Assembly (NCBI GenBank): GCA_037903355.1
Contig: JBAJFE010000027.1
Span: 372,001-436,000 of the forward strand
Length of the DNA stretch: 64,000 bases
DNA from: Trichuris trichiura
Lineage: Eukaryota > Nematoda > Enoplea > Trichinellida > Trichuridae
Direction of reading: 5' to 3'
The notes under the pieces are model-generated. The model did not search any database, was not told the DNA's origin, and was given only the letters and a program-made list of their open reading frames with translations. This document shows positions 11,086-24,400 of the stretch, in pieces. Position 1 is the stretch's first letter, and each line of letters begins with the position of its first letter. Both the position numbers and the translations under genes were made by a program.

Positions 11086-11326
11086 ATGTCAGACCAAACT
11101 GTTAATATGGCAAGTGGAAAATTTCAATGGAAAGCCTTTGCTTTGAAAATGACTGCAGTGAAGATTCTTTCAAAAGATTTACTTCAAAACAGATTACTAG
11201 TTTTTTCGGTACGATGATGCGCAGTAATGAAATGTCATTGGGTATAGGAACTTTGAGGATTAACCGTAGCGTATAGCCGTAACTCTGTGCTATACTAGTT
11301 TTTTGTAGTTTTACTGTAGAAGCTGT

Positions 11327-11760
11327 TTTATAGTTGATCTTCTGGTTCACAGGTTTGGCCTGTTTGATGTATCTATAAGTAAACTTCAAAGTGCCCTACC
11401 AACGAATGGATGAGCAAATTTTTAAAAAAATTACAGAACAATTCTTACCGTATAGACGTATAACGGACGTATAACGGCCTCATTTATGTTGTGCAGCTCA
11501 CCTACAACCACGTATCAGCAACACCGATTGAAAATGCAGCGGAAAAACGAGTACTTATTCGATCTAAGAAGACGCTAACCGTATAGAAGTATAACGGTAT
11601 AGAATTGTTCTGTAATTTCTCTATCAATTCGCTCATCCATTCGTTGGTAGGGCACTTTGAAGTTTACTCACAGATACATCAAACAGGCCAAACCCGTGAA
11701 CCAGAAAATCAACTATGAAACAACCGAAGCCTGTTAAAAGACACCCCGTCTTTCGAGAAG
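11327..11760. mobile_element. PLE-type 5' fragments in inverted orientation
   Basis: A minus-strand piece (11327-11400; FTYRYIKQAKPVNQKINY) and a plus-strand piece (about 11640-11760) carry the same sequence, which recurs at 25458-25740, 51001-51160 and 54180-54350 beside GIY-YIG or RT fragments. It is taken as the start of the ORF of a second Penelope-like family. Between the arms lies unrelated sequence (11440-11600). Confidence 0.5.
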
Positions 11761-12013
11761 CTGTTTTTAGTTTTTTTGTTGCTCTGTTACCAACCGTTAT
11801 GTTAATTCACATACCCGTTAAAAGGAGCTTCATTTTCAATGCAGCTCTGTTACCAAAATCAAATGTGGAAAATTTTAATTAGATACAAATTTATTTAAGT
11901 ACTTAAAGAGGGAAAGTTACCAAAGGTTAGGGTCTTAGATCGAATAAGTACTCGTTTTTCCGCTGCATTTTCAATCAGTGCTTCTGATACGTGGCTGTAG
12001 ATGAGCTGCACAG
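11494..12013. repeat. Inverted duplicate of an unknown ~90-bp coding-like segment
   Basis: 11494-11580 (+) and about 11917-12013 (-) are inverted copies; both encode ENAAEKRVLIRSK in one frame. One copy lies between the PLE arms. Source gene not recognised. Confidence 0.55.
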
Positions 12014-12985
12014 CATAAATGACATTTAAGTACGATAGTTTGATGAAGCGAAAGTTCACACCTGCTATAACTTTAGAGAGATAAATTTCAGTAACTTTGA
12101 AATCTCTAAGAATCTGAAGCCTCAAAATTCCTAGGTAACAGCGATTGAATCTCTGCCTCTATTTGTGACCAGTAGAGTAATCTTGGCAATAATGGTGTTT
12201 ACTGTGCTCGTAAACATTCAGTAGGAGTAGGAGAAACAAAAGCTGTTTTTAATTTTTCGCGCCTGATTTTTGAGAAACGCGTAATTTTTTTCCGTTAAGC
12301 ATGCAGGCGTCTTGTTCTGCCCTCACCTGAGCCTGACCCAAATTTTTAGGTAGAAGCTTAGGTAAGGGAAGAACAGACAGGAGGGCTGGCAAAGCCACAT
12401 TACAACAGTAGGGTGCTTAATCGCTCAGTCGGTGTTATTTATCTTATTGTATTTTTACAAGTATAACAAGCCTGATTAGCGTAATGATACTGTATTATTT
12501 ACGGGCGAATAAAAAAGAAGGCCCGCGGTGTGAAGATGACTTCTTTTGAATTAGTCTGACAGCTGCTTGCAATCTTTCTTGTTAACAGTCCACCATTCGT
12601 ACCACAGCTTCGCAAAAACAACGAAAAATGCTGCTCATATGGTTTCATTTTCATGCGTCTTCCTATTGGATGACACTTGCCGAGGCTTCGCAGAGTTTAG
12701 CCCTAAGCCGTATGTATTACCAAACCTGTTAAGGTGTGCAGTGTGAACGAACAGATGAGACAAATGACTGCATCAGTTATGGAGATTAACGCGAATCCCT
12801 ACCAGCAAGCCCTTTCGTGTCAGGACTTCTTACGGACGCATTAAGCATGCAACCTCTGCCTGAGAAGTTCGTTTCGACCTTTCCGCCTATTCCACCATTG
12901 TGTTTAGCCGCTTCAGCGCTGCGCTTAGCAACAGTTCCTATTTCAGGGGTATTAAAGTGCGCCTATGCACTGCTCGTTAGGCCAG
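12014..12985. other. Non-coding stretch, nothing recognised
   Basis: AT-rich with only short shadow frames. No repeat family, RNA gene or splice pattern identified. Confidence 0.5.
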
Positions 12986-13164
12986 CCACAGTTGCAGGCA
13001 CTTGCGTGTTAACCAATCCACGAACTTCATCAATCCCACAGAGGGCGCACACGCAGGCCCTGCGAGCGCACTCAAAGCGGTGGAATAAGCTGTGTTGCAG
13101 CACCCACAAGACCGTAGTGAACTCATATCTGCATGAGTTTACGTGGCAGCAAAGGCTGCAATAG
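12986..13164 (+). pseudogene. Merlin/ISXO2-like transposase fragment
   Basis: The reading ALRAHSKRWNKL...STHKTVVNSYLHEF is parallel to the C-terminal part of the transposase at 28525-29741 (WAQLKRGNKR...THRSVVVSYLSEF). It is a short relic of the DDE region without the rest of the domain or visible terminal repeats. Confidence 0.6.
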
Positions 13165-14145
13165 TGTGAAGACCTACTCGTAAAGATCAGGGAAACTATT
13201 GCAGGCGTTTCGACGCGGCAGTGACGCGCACATGTTTCGCAAACCCCTGAGCACTGTCTTCCGAATAAAGCTTGCTAAATGTTGCCAAGTTCATTAGCCG
13301 CGACCGCTTTCACAAGAAGTGGATTATGATTTAGACAAATAGCGGCAAGTGCAAAGCATGGACAGGAAATACGATGGGTGTGCGCGTCCAAAATATGATG
13401 CGTGGGTACGATGCAATGCAAAAGAAGTGCAACGTGTTCAGTGTGTACTTTGCGGACTGCGTGGTGAAACTCATTGGCGACGAACAGTTGCCATGACCGA
13501 GTTGCACTGAAACTGCAGTTTGTGTTTTACTGCTACCGCTAATTGCTTTAGTGGCACGATAGGCGTGAAGTGGACTGAAACAAGTTTGTCTAACAGAGTT
13601 GCTAATATGGCTTAATGCAAATCTTCGCGAAGCGTCGCAAACATCGTCCAATGAGAAGCGAAGTTAAGGTTGCATCTTAGGAACCTGCATGTTTCGCTGT
13701 TTTCGCGAAGTTAGAGTACGACACGTGGGCCCCTAACAAGAAGGATTCAGCACATCGATGTCTGCGAACTTTAGCTACTCTATCATGTACAACGTGACTG
13801 AGCAATGTTTTGACTCTGCCAAACGCCGTGGTGCTAATATCGTTAGGAAAATGAGTGTACAAAGACTGTTCAGATAACGAACGATTAAGCGAAACGTTTG
13901 AAGTTTGAACAGTTGCGAATGGGGTGATACTGTTTCACTTTGAATTGTTAAGTTCCGTTACAGTAACCGTAGTTTTGCAAGGCACAAAAATGATCTTTTA
14001 TCAAGTTTCTGCTATGTTGAACGATTGATGAACCTGAAGATCTGCTACTTTCACAGTTCTTGCATGTACAGCGCACCACGACTTGGCTTTGGCGACAACG
14101 TGCGGCATACATTTCGGGAAAAACGTCAGACTACTGTGGGTTGCT
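13165..14145. other. Intergenic stretch downstream of NOL6
   Basis: No coding or repeat feature recognised apart from short shadow frames. Confidence 0.5.
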
Positions 14146-14151
14146 TTTATT
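14146..14151 (-). terminator. Possible NOL6 poly(A) signal overlapping the stop codon
   Basis: On the minus strand the stop TAA (14149-14147) lies inside AATAAA. A signal this close would give an almost absent 3' UTR; another signal further down may be used. Confidence 0.3.
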
Positions 14152-17100
14152 CATTTGTTTCTTTTGACTTCGCGTCTTCCTGAACAATAATTTTTTGCAC
14201 CAGCTCAGCGCCTAAATGATAGAATCCTTTGATAATCTCATTGGCCGCTTCGGAAAGTGTCTTGTTGTCCGCGTTATTTTTACGTAACATAGATATGAAG
14301 GAAGGTTTCCAAATGACACCAATGCTTGTGCCCTGCCAGTGATTGTAGAAAAATAAAGCGAGCTGACCGTACGTCTCCTGTAATTGCAAAATCGCGACAA
14401 AGTAGATCGCACAAACCTAGTTTCGGCTTACTCTGAGATCACGAAGGTAAAGTGATACCGAGTTGAAGTCAATCACTGGCATTGCTAAAGGTGTATGTGG
14501 TACGTCGATTGCTTCCTGTGGTCGTTGCCGACATGTTACTTTGCCCTCGGCTAACTGTATAATCGCATTAAAATGCCGCAAAGGTGGAGCGAAGCTGTTC
14601 GCTCGATTTTTCCAGTAAGTCGTCGTCAGTACTGCAGGTTTTTCTAGTTGGTCAATTGCATTCCGGGCCAGACGACAAATCCAGTCCGCAACGGAGGCGC
14701 ATGGTTGCTGTTGAGTCCAACGGTTTCCCAATCGATTTTCCGGCGTAACCAGACAAAAAGGCGGCAACGATGGTCTTAAGTTTCTGAATTCTCTCTTTAT
14801 CTCTGCGATATCGTCATCTTAACGTACGGCGTTTCATTTGGAAAACGAGAGGTGCGCTAAGTCGCACGCAAAATTACTCTTCAGCTGCCCTCCTATATTC
14901 ACCACAAGAGGATTGAATGTCCAATCATAGGTAGCTAAGAGACGAAGAAAGCGTAAAAAGCCGCTGAAGTGATGCCTAAAAGTGCTTAACGTTAAAATTT
15001 TCAACCTACTTGACCAGTAATTATCGACCTAGGTGACGTGTAAGGGAAAGGACACAGAAAAAGAGAAAGGACTATGAGTTCCACGGCTTCGTCCTTCAGG
15101 TAGTCACTTAGCATACGACAACTGATCCACTGCTTTGCAGTGCGTATTGTGCTAGCAAGGGCTTCAAAATGATTGCACAACCTGCGGGAAACATGGAAAA
15201 TATTTTAGTTAGCAGTAACGTCGACCTTTTTACTTACGACGTCATATGACGCGCGTGAGACACTCTGGACGTATTCATGTCCGCGGTCAGTTTACTTCCA
15301 TCCGGAAGTGACTCATATACAGACTCTTCTCCTGCACAACGAATCAAAAGTCGGAACACGTATCCCCCCTAAATGGTTAAATCAAATTTTGAAAGCAAAC
15401 GTTGGAAGGGTACCTCCAAAATTAAAAGGTCACAGCCGAACGGTTTCGTCACGCATTTTAATTTTTTTAGACCGTCCGATATAATCAGGCAAACCGCTTG
15501 CTTCAAGCGACGAAGCTCCGAAATATCTTTCAGATGTTTTGCGTTCAAATTAATGCTTGCCAAGACTTAAAGAGGGAATCGCTTTTGTCTGCTCAAACTT
15601 AGATATGTGTTCACCTTCTAAGGATTGTCGCCAGGGAGGTAACTGACCAGCATTCCATTTCGGTACAGCGCAGTCGAACACGATATCCACAAATTTCTGA
15701 CTATCTTGCGACGCCACTGGCGAATTAATCTAAAGTTAACGTTTAGAATAAGATTTCACGGCAAAGGTTAGTATGTTAAAAAAAAAGATTTAAACAGGAA
15801 ATGATAAACTGTGCTGCGTCTGATCTCAAACCTCGCAATCGTAGAACGCAGGAGACAGTTTGGCCACATCAATAATGTTGAACGGCAATTCGCTGAGAAG
15901 ATTTAGCTTCTTTTCAAGGTGATCAAACGTATCTTTGAAAGTCTGTTCCTTAGCCTGCGCGGCCGCTTTTGGTTTTTTACGAAAGGCATTCTTGGGTGGA
16001 TAGACTATTAAAGAGTCATTCGAGCGAATTGCCTCCTTGGGTATACTAAAATGCCTGCAAAACACGATTCCCTAAGCTAAAAATAAAAAGAGTCGTTTGA
16101 ACACAAACCTTTGCATAATGTATTCGACAATTTTCACAGTAACGGTCGTTCGCTGGTCTTCGTCGAACAAAACTGCCTCGCAAGTGCCATGACCTTGAAA
16201 TTTCCTTAACTGAGAAAGTTCTCCCCAAAATTCGCGAAACTTCGCTGCCTAAAGCATGATTGGGTTCCTTAGAGAACTTTTAAAAAGGATAAAATGATAC
16301 TTGCGGTTCTTCCGTCCGTGGCCCACGAATCAAACGATCGGTCTGACTGTTGGATTCCATTAGCAGACCAAATACTAGAGGCGAAGGCTCCGGGAAAACG
16401 CTGTCATCTTTTGGATTCACCTACGCAAAACTACGGTTGACTTATCCAGTTGGTGGCACTGCGAAAGCAGCTCAAAAAAACAATTATAATAAGGAGCTAT
16501 ATTTTAAAATGTACTTAAATGATAGCTGTTCCCTCATTACTGAAGCAAGCTTTTAGTGGCCCTGATGAGGACCTTTACGGTTATACTGACGCGAAAATTA
16601 CTGTCCCATGGTTTTTATTATCAGCATTAGAATGTAGCATTCTTGCTCTAAGCTAAGTAAGTGTAAAACGGAGAAATCGTAAAAGGGACTACAAACCTTG
16701 GAAAAATCTATCAACGTTTTGCCTATCAGCAAAATACGATCGCCGAACGCTTGAAAAAGAGTAGATTGAATCTTAGACCATGAAGACTCGTACACCATAT
16801 ATGCTGAATCAATGTATCTTGAGCAGGTTTGAACTGACGTGCAAGCGAATTTACGAAGGCAATCACGGGCGTTAAGCCTGAAAGGAACGTTTGATGGACA
16901 AGGAAGACCTACACTGCACTGACGTGAAGCAAATGTCAAACTTTTCGGCGAAAGGCAGCTGTTGTTGAAATAGTCCAATGAAGGTTAAATCCGGCTGCTC
17001 TTCAGATATAGCTTGCAATGATAACGACGCTTCGTGTTGGACCTACAGTACTATCATGTTTTAAGGAGAGCAACAGAAGTGCTATTTGAAATCGATACCT

Positions 17101-20100
17101 GTTTCCAAATGGTTTCCGTGCAATCAGAGCATATATTCACAAATCCAGTTGGATCAATGAATACTAACTCAAAGTTTTCTTGAAATGACGCAATGGATAC
17201 GTTGGACACGTCGCCTTCTTTAGGGCCAATGGATATGGGCGTCACTTTCATGTTTAAATGCACTGAAGAAGGCTTATTTCCCCACACATTGCGCAAAGAT
17301 GATGCTACCTATGGCTGACAGAACAGCTTTGAAGTTGCTCCACACAGTGTCACCTTCGCGTAACTGCTTTCCTTTCAGCAAATGCGATACGAACATTGAG
17401 GCGAACGTGCAAGACAAGCCGCCACATCCTCTGTCCAATTGTCTGCACCTTAGCCAAGCTCGCAACAACAGAACAACGCAAATACATTTTTCCGGCAGCA
17501 GCAACAAATAGTCTCTTGTGCTTAACAATGTTAAGTCTCGCAATATACTTTGATTATAAAGGGGACTCGGCAAAGCCTCTTAAAATTATTTGACACCATA
17601 AAAGATTTAGAGTTAAATTCGCATGGTTACTCAAATTCAAGTTACGGGCTTCTTCGAACTTGTCCTTGGAGAGATGAATGACAGAAGGGGCAAATCTTCT
17701 CAACGGGAAAGTGTTGGGAGACGCAAAGGCAAACAGGTTGACTTGACAACAATTTTGCAAAGGATCTGAAAAATTAACAACTTTGTAAGTAGCGTTACTC
17801 AGGACAACCTAACCTGGAGGAACGATCACCATGGTCAATTTTCTCGGGTCGTCGTGACGGTATGTTATGGAAATTTGCTTTACCAAAGCACTGGACCGCA
17901 CTCTGTCAGCCACTGCGAGTAGCACAAAACTGGTCTTTAAGTGATAAGCGTAACTGCTGGCGTCACCCTTGTCGAACATTCCCTGCGGAAATAACAAATC
18001 AACTAAGGATAGTCGTACGAACGAAATGATTCTTCAAAAAAGTGTACTTCCTCGTAGCAGCCTGGGTAAATGTGTGCCTATTGTCTAACGGCATGCACAC
18101 TTGTTCGGCTTTTAAGCTGCTGAACGCTGAATGTCTTTAAACGGAATTGTGTATTTTAACGTTGATTGCTAGTTAGGGCTTTTTCTCGTTGACTGACGAT
18201 AAATATGAATTTTAAGCTACAGAAAATGAACAAATCAGTTCGGCATATATGGCCAAGTATGGCCTACATGCTACTCGTACAAGTGAGTGACTGAGGCAGG
18301 AAATCAATTATAGGGGGTCTGCGACTTAAAATGTGTTTCGTTCCAAGCTTTCTATCGCAAGTTTAAATGCCTAATCAACGCATTTAATGCCAAACCGGAC
18401 AGCGGAGGCGGCGATTTCCTATTGGCAGTTCCACCATAAATCTTTGTTGGCCACACGTAGGTTCAATGCTATCATTGATATACACTTAGATTTAGGCTTA
18501 GGCTAAGATTAAAATCAACTGTACATTATTAAACCGATTCCAGCATAGGCGCAGTGGGCTGCTACGGTGGGACGTTTTTCCGGCGAAATGGATATGACGA
18601 ACTGTAAAGAATTCAATTTAAATATTAGAACCGGTTGAACGTCAGAAATTCTTGCAGCCTGTCTTAAAATGATTACACTCTGAAATTAGCATATAGCTGA
18701 AAGGAATCATGCTGTACAAGATTGCTTTATAATGCAACAATTCTGTTCTAGAGTTAATAACATAGATCGCGTATGGTAACTAGACTGACGTACATACACA
18801 TTTGAGAGCTCAGTGATCCATTCGATGTATCTAACTGATACTTGCAACATAATAATAATATTATAGCGACAACCCGATGAAGTTCTTTCCCTACACGTGA
18901 TTCAATAATAGCTGGAAGAAGGCAACCCTGTGATGATTGATGGTGTGCCAGGGGTAGGCTGCTTTAAGAAGGCATTAAATTTTGCTTCTATGCTCTTCTG
19001 TATTCCTCTTTACATTTCTTCGTAACTTGTGAAGGCACTTGAAGCTGTCGATTAGCTTTTACAAATCTCTCGCAGTAGCCATCTCCTATATATATACGTA
19101 CACATAAATAAGAAAATGTAAATCTCGAAGCAAATGTGTTCTGCTCAAATGTATAGGCGAATGCATTGTAAATCGGGGCCCCCTATATTTGGCGCACTTA
19201 ATAATTAGACGTTGACCATAGGTCACTTAAGGATAGCATATGCTGACTTACTTTCGGACATACGCTCGCGGACAAATTTAAACAATGTTGGTTAGTTCAA
19301 CCGCTGAAGACGGGTGACGGTTAAACACCCGAAAGCTTCGGTATATTTTTTCTCCATGATTGACGGGACCCTGTCCGCGAATAAATATTAATCATGAGAG
19401 CCTAGGGTCCTGTGGAGAAAAACTATGCGTTAAATACGTCATACTCATGGATTGTCAACAGTCTAGAAATTAATTGAAAGCAGGCTCTCCTTTCAGGTAA
19501 ACGGTAAAAATAAAAAAAACTGCTGTCTCTTCAAGCCTACAAACCACCTAATCAAGTTTGTCACGTTTTGTTAGTGCAAAAGAATAAAATCGCTACAGAG
19601 CGCTATGGATTAATACAATTAGTGCGTTAGTGCCTTGCGCAGAAAGACCTGATTCGAAATTCGAAAGGCAAACTGCTTTTTTAGACAGAGTTGCGCGCAT
19701 TAAGATTACCTGCTCTATAGGTCCGACTGATCGAACGCAGATAAGAACACTAATTACTCACAGAATGCGTAGTGTTCAAACAAGATTTAACTCAGGCGCT
19801 CCGATTCTGTTTAAAAGAAACCGTACTTACTGTAGGCATCTCTAACGCAAGATCAATGCTGGCAACAGAATCTATGCAAAGACCCAATGGGTAACTACCG
19901 ACGATATGAATGGCCACGGGTGGTAGCAGAATGAAGTGAAATCGTCCTGATACCAGTCGCTGCAGACCGAGAACATAGGCTTGTAGCTTGAATCGATTGG
20001 CTGCCTTGACTATCAGACTTAGCTAAAAAATATATGAAACGTGACGATCATAAAGTACCATAGCGTAAGAAGATTAACTGGAAAGCATCAAAGAACTACT

Positions 20101-20358
20101 TCAACCCTACATTATCATAAATCTCGGTGGCAAAACTCTTCTGTGTTGTCTCCAGTATCATCGATTTTAAAGCAGCTACATAATTCTTCAAAACATCTTG
20201 GGTTTCCGCGTCTTTTCGAATGGACGACAAAAGTGCTTGCGCCTAAAAGTTGCCTACATTAAATTTGTTGTTTAGTTAATACATTACTTTCTACGTCGAA
20301 CCTGTAGCTCGTACTCATCCGTTTCTGAAAACAATGTTTCAGGCACACTTCGTGACAT
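14147..20358 (-). CDS. nol-6: Nucleolar protein 6 (UTP22 homologue), 19 exons
   Basis: Coding exons, in transcript order: 20302-20358, 20111-20242, 19831-20022, 17814-17982, 17646-17765, 17309-17578, 17099-17262, 16915-17042, 16697-16877, 16301-16420, 16109-16248, 15832-16054, 15615-15729, 15414-15565, 15238-15368, 15029-15181, 14878-14975, 14432-14802, 14147-14377. All junctions are GT-AG and keep phase; the sum is 3147 nt, 1048 aa (human 1146). Blocks that follow NOL6: IHIVGSYPLGLCIDSVASID (exon 3), LLLRAWLRCRQLDRG (exon 6), FELVFIDPTGFVNICSD (exon 7), GFLRFLRLLATYDW (exon 17), YGQLALFFYNHWQG (exon 19). NOL6/UTP22 belongs to the small-subunit processome in the nucleolus, where it helps 18S pre-rRNA maturation. 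Most introns are 37-130 bp; intron 3 is 1848 bp because of a TIR element. Exon borders come from reading, not transcripts. Confidence 0.95.
18311..19185. mobile_element. TIR element, Tigger/pogo-type, non-autonomous, in NOL6 intron 3
   Basis: Ends AGGGGGTCTGCGACTTAAAATG and, inverted, AGGGGGCCCCGATTTACAATG, with TA on both sides. No transposase. A second copy with the same interior lies at 60486-62556; right-end fragments recur near 46950-47010. Contains a short TTAGGCTTAGGC. Confidence 0.7.
19299..19341 (+). ncRNA. Hammerhead-ribozyme-like motif (copy 2)
   Basis: ACCGCTGAAGACGGGTG, a diverged stem II (GGGTG/CACCC) and GAAAGCTTCGG, followed by the usual PLE terminal-repeat sequence to about 19420. 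It looks like a solo PLE end in NOL6 intron 3. Confidence 0.65.
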
Positions 20359-21414
20359 GGCACTCTCTCAGTTTTGACTATGAGTACCGCGTATTTCCCT
20401 TACAGAAGCATCTGGAACGTCAATACAGTATCGATGGTGTGCAAGCTACCATGCACAAGGGGAATGATACTTGTGGGCACACAAAATAAAACTGATTTTA
20501 TCTACCACATGACACCGGTTTTTTTATCTGCCCCACTCTATAGAAAAAGTGAGCCAGCTGCAAATTTACTGGAGCGACAGTTGGGCATATATTATTGCTG
20601 CGGTAATTTTTTCACTTCGAGTGACTGACATTTGCAGTTGATTTTCATTGAAATCCGTTATAAATGAAAAACGTACTTAAAATGTGCTAAGCATTTGTTT
20701 ACTTAGCTTCGACAGCCTTCTTTACTTTAACGTATCGAGAAACTGTTGAAATATATTTCGCAAAGGCAGCTGAAAAAAATAAGCATGAAATTTGGAACGA
20801 AATGTTTGCAGTCGGTTGCTCTGCTAAGTAGTTTTCACGAATGACATGAGCGCCTTATTGCATACTGTATGCGTATCTTCTATTTTGACATTTATTCTCG
20901 CTGTTTTGTTTTTGGCATGCAGTTGTATACAAATAGGCTTGGTTGTTAGCGATAGTGGTAACGTGTTCTGTAAGAATTTATTTTGATTTGAACTTTTCGA
21001 AATGTGTTGTCAAAAACGAAAGTACGTTTCGGTCGTTGTGTCGCGGGAGGCCGTTCATTGAGTGAGTTAAATAAGTGCGGACAATCTTGAATTGGTTGAA
21101 GGGTGGCTGAATTTGGAAACGTTTGTTCTTCTTTGCTGTTAGCTGAACCTGCGCCTGAAGTCTGCACAAAGTCTAAATTCACTAAGATTTATGCGCTTAT
21201 TTGAAGACCCTTAACGCTTCAGTTTTACGTCGCAAAATGGAAACTGTTGCCTGTTCTGTTTGTCATTGCACGAAGACTCGCCATTGTCTGCTCGGCGTAA
21301 AGATATTAAGAACTTGTAGGGCAAAACGGCTTTAAATATTTACGTCAATGTTTGAGTCGTTTTTTTGTAATCTGCCCATTTCAGTTTCTTGCCCTTTGAC
21401 GGTTGTCTTCAATC
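20359..21414. promoter_or_regulatory. Divergent NOL6/ATG9 upstream region
   Basis: 1056 bp between the two start codons, transcribed away from each other. It must hold both promoters and leaders. No TATA box, trans-splice acceptor or repeat could be assigned. A good minus-strand acceptor (TTTTTTTCAG, about 20763) may mark a NOL6 leader exon. Confidence 0.5.
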
Positions 21415-24400
21415 ATGCCAGGGTACATTCGATTGAATAGTCAGCAAAGATGTCAGAATGTTGGTGAGGCATCAAGCCAAAATCTTCTATCTAACGAGGC
21501 CACTTTTGCTCCTAATCAAATGCTCCAGGCAGCGACGGATGCGCTCAGTAACTGGCAACACGTTCAAAACTTGGACGAATTCTTCACAAATATTTATGAA
21601 TATCACCAGCGCCACGGGTTTTACTGCTTACTCCTAGCTGATTTGCTTGAACTATTTCAATTTATATTCGTCGTTGCTTTTGCGATCATTTTAACCACGT
21701 GCGTAGATTATCGCATATTGTTCGACGGACGCATTGCTGATATGACAAGGGCGAGCCTTTGGGACGTCATTGATTGTTCAGGTGATGGTGCAGCCTGCTC
21801 TTTGAGCAATCCATGGATGATTGTAACTATAATTTTTGCTTCTGTTTTTTGGTTGCATCGATTGGTGCGCTTTTTCTATCGTTGTACTGTTTTCTTGGAC
21901 ATAAGAAATTTCTACTACACTGTTCTCAAAGTAGAAGACAGTATGTTGCGAAACATGACATGGTACGACGTACAAGACCGCCTTTGCGACAAAAACGCTC
22001 CATATAAATTATGTATACAGAAGTCGCATCTTACAAGTATGGACATATACCAAAGAATTCTTCGTCGCAAGAATTACATGGTTGCCATGTTCAATAAGGG
22101 TCTGTTGCCGGTGCGCCTGAAGCTGCCGCTTATAGGCGACGTTTGCTTCATGACGCTTGGGTTTAAGTTCAACTTAGAATTGCTGTTTTTCTGGGGCCCA
22201 TGGGCTCCCTGGGAGAACTACTGGCAATTGAAAGCTGACTACAAGCGTCGCGACGGACGTCAAAAGCTCAGGGACCATTTGTCAAGAGTTATCCTCTGGT
22301 TTGGTTTGGTGAATCTTCTTTTGGCGCCTCTGGTATTCATCTGGCAGATTTTGTACTGCCTGTTTACCTATGTGGAAATGCTTAAACGGGAACCCAGCAT
22401 CCTTGGTACACGCAAATGGTCCATGTATGGGCGCTACTTTTTCAGACATTTCAATGAGCTCGATCACGAACTGGACAATCGGTTGTGCTATGCCTACAAA
22501 CCTGCGTCTTTGTATATGCAAATGTTTTATTCAAGCACTGCAGAAATTATTGCGAAAAACGTCGCCTTCGTCGCTAGTGCGCTTTTCTCCGTCTTCTTCA
22601 TTCTCAGCATCTACGATGAAGACGTTTTGCGCGTACATAACGTTTTACAGTTGCTGACCATCAGTGGGTGCATCGTCGCCGCTTGTAACATGTTCATACA
22701 GGTAAGCATTAATAGTCATTCGATTTTAATGCAGTAGAACCTCTGTAAGGAGACCACCCAATGGACTGACAAACTCGACAACGTAGCGAGATGGTGAACG
22801 TGTGAGGCTAGGCTAACTGTAGTAAGATGCACATGTGCAGTAGAACCTCCGAAGTTGACCACCTCCCTAAGTTGACCGAATTTTGACCACTTGGTTGGTC
22901 CGCACGTTAATAATATAATATACCCACAGCCTCCTATGTTAACCACCCCCTATGTTGACCAGTTTTTCCCGGTCCCTTGGATGGTCAACTTATGGAGGTT
23001 CTACTGTACTTTAGTTTCTTGTAAAAGTCTTCCTGAAAAACGTCATGCGTAATCAAAACATGGTACTGTCGTTCATACGGTATCTTGCAAAGTCAATGCG
23101 TTTAATGCTCTTTTCTCAAGGTTTAACCGTTCTTTCTGAAAATGAGTCAGTTTTGGTCTGCATCTTATTCTAATCACAAAGAAGTACTAAAAGCACTCTC
23201 CACACTAAATACACTACTGAGCATATCCGGGCACTTTTTGACAGCAAATCACTTAAGCTGCAACATTAAACCCCAGACATCTTCATCTCTCTGGAAAAAA
23301 AATATATACATATAGTAAAACGTCCGTATCCGCGGGGGATATGTTCCAGGAGTGACCGCGGATGAGAACAAAAGTTTTATGAACGCGTACATAGCGTGAC
23401 GTTAAGCGTTGTCCATTACTAATAGAACCTTGAGTGCTAATCCTTGTTTCTGCAGGTAACTTTTCGCATCTAGGATGAAACGCTGGTGGAACGATTCGGT
23501 GAATAATGGTGCCATAACCCACGCATTACGTTTGTGCGGCCAGAATACGGGTAGATGCTTTTTGTTCTCAATGGCGCGAAGATTTTTCGCACGATAAACC
23601 AGTCCAGGCTTTATCATATGTTCGACCGCGTTACGAAGTAACATCAGCGTGTCCCCTATCTTCGAAAGTTTTAAAGTCTGTTGTCTGTTTTAACTTTTAT
23701 GGATATAGGTTCTCTTGGGCATTCTTTTCCGAAACAACGCTGTTTCGTCGCAGTTAAAAACTTGTTTTGTATGGTGACACCCATCGGCACTGGTCGTCTT
23801 TAACTCAGCCGAAAAGTTGGCAGCTACAGAATAATCCGCTCATGCGGACTCGCTCGTAATTTTTACATTTTTTAAATTTAGACGGCATTCGATCCTGTAC
23901 AACCACGCTCCGTTTGCTGCAAATTGTTTTGCTTTCTTATGCAAGCCTTCCTTATCTTGCTTCTTACGCATATGCTCATGGAAATCCAATGCTTTTCGCC
24001 TAGCGCTTGTCCATTTATGGGTAAATTTTTCTTGTTCCTATCTTCGACCCAAAAATTTAACAGGTTTTTCGTTTTTACTATCTTGTCGCGCAATATAGAA
24101 GCTATCTTTGCTCTTTGCATAGCAGCAATGGAGCTACCGTGAATTTTATCTTTGTTCTTTACAATCTACCGAATCGAAGATTCATTCTTTCCATTTATCT
24201 TAGCCACTGCCGCATATGATTTACCTTCCTTTTACAAAGTCAAGAATTTTCACTTTTTTCACTTATAGAAAGCATGTCACCGCTTCGCTTAGGTTTATCA
24301 TCAGTACCGGCAGTATTGGTCTTTCGTTTCCGTGTCATTATTACGGTAAACGGAAGCTTCAAGACCAGGTTCTCACGTCGATTTCGTAACGTTCCAAGGC

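Noticed and set aside
20946..21182. Minus-strand frame as the NOL6 first exon
   Set aside because: It starts with GTG, does not resemble NOL6, and a better first exon (ATG 20358) joins exactly in phase.
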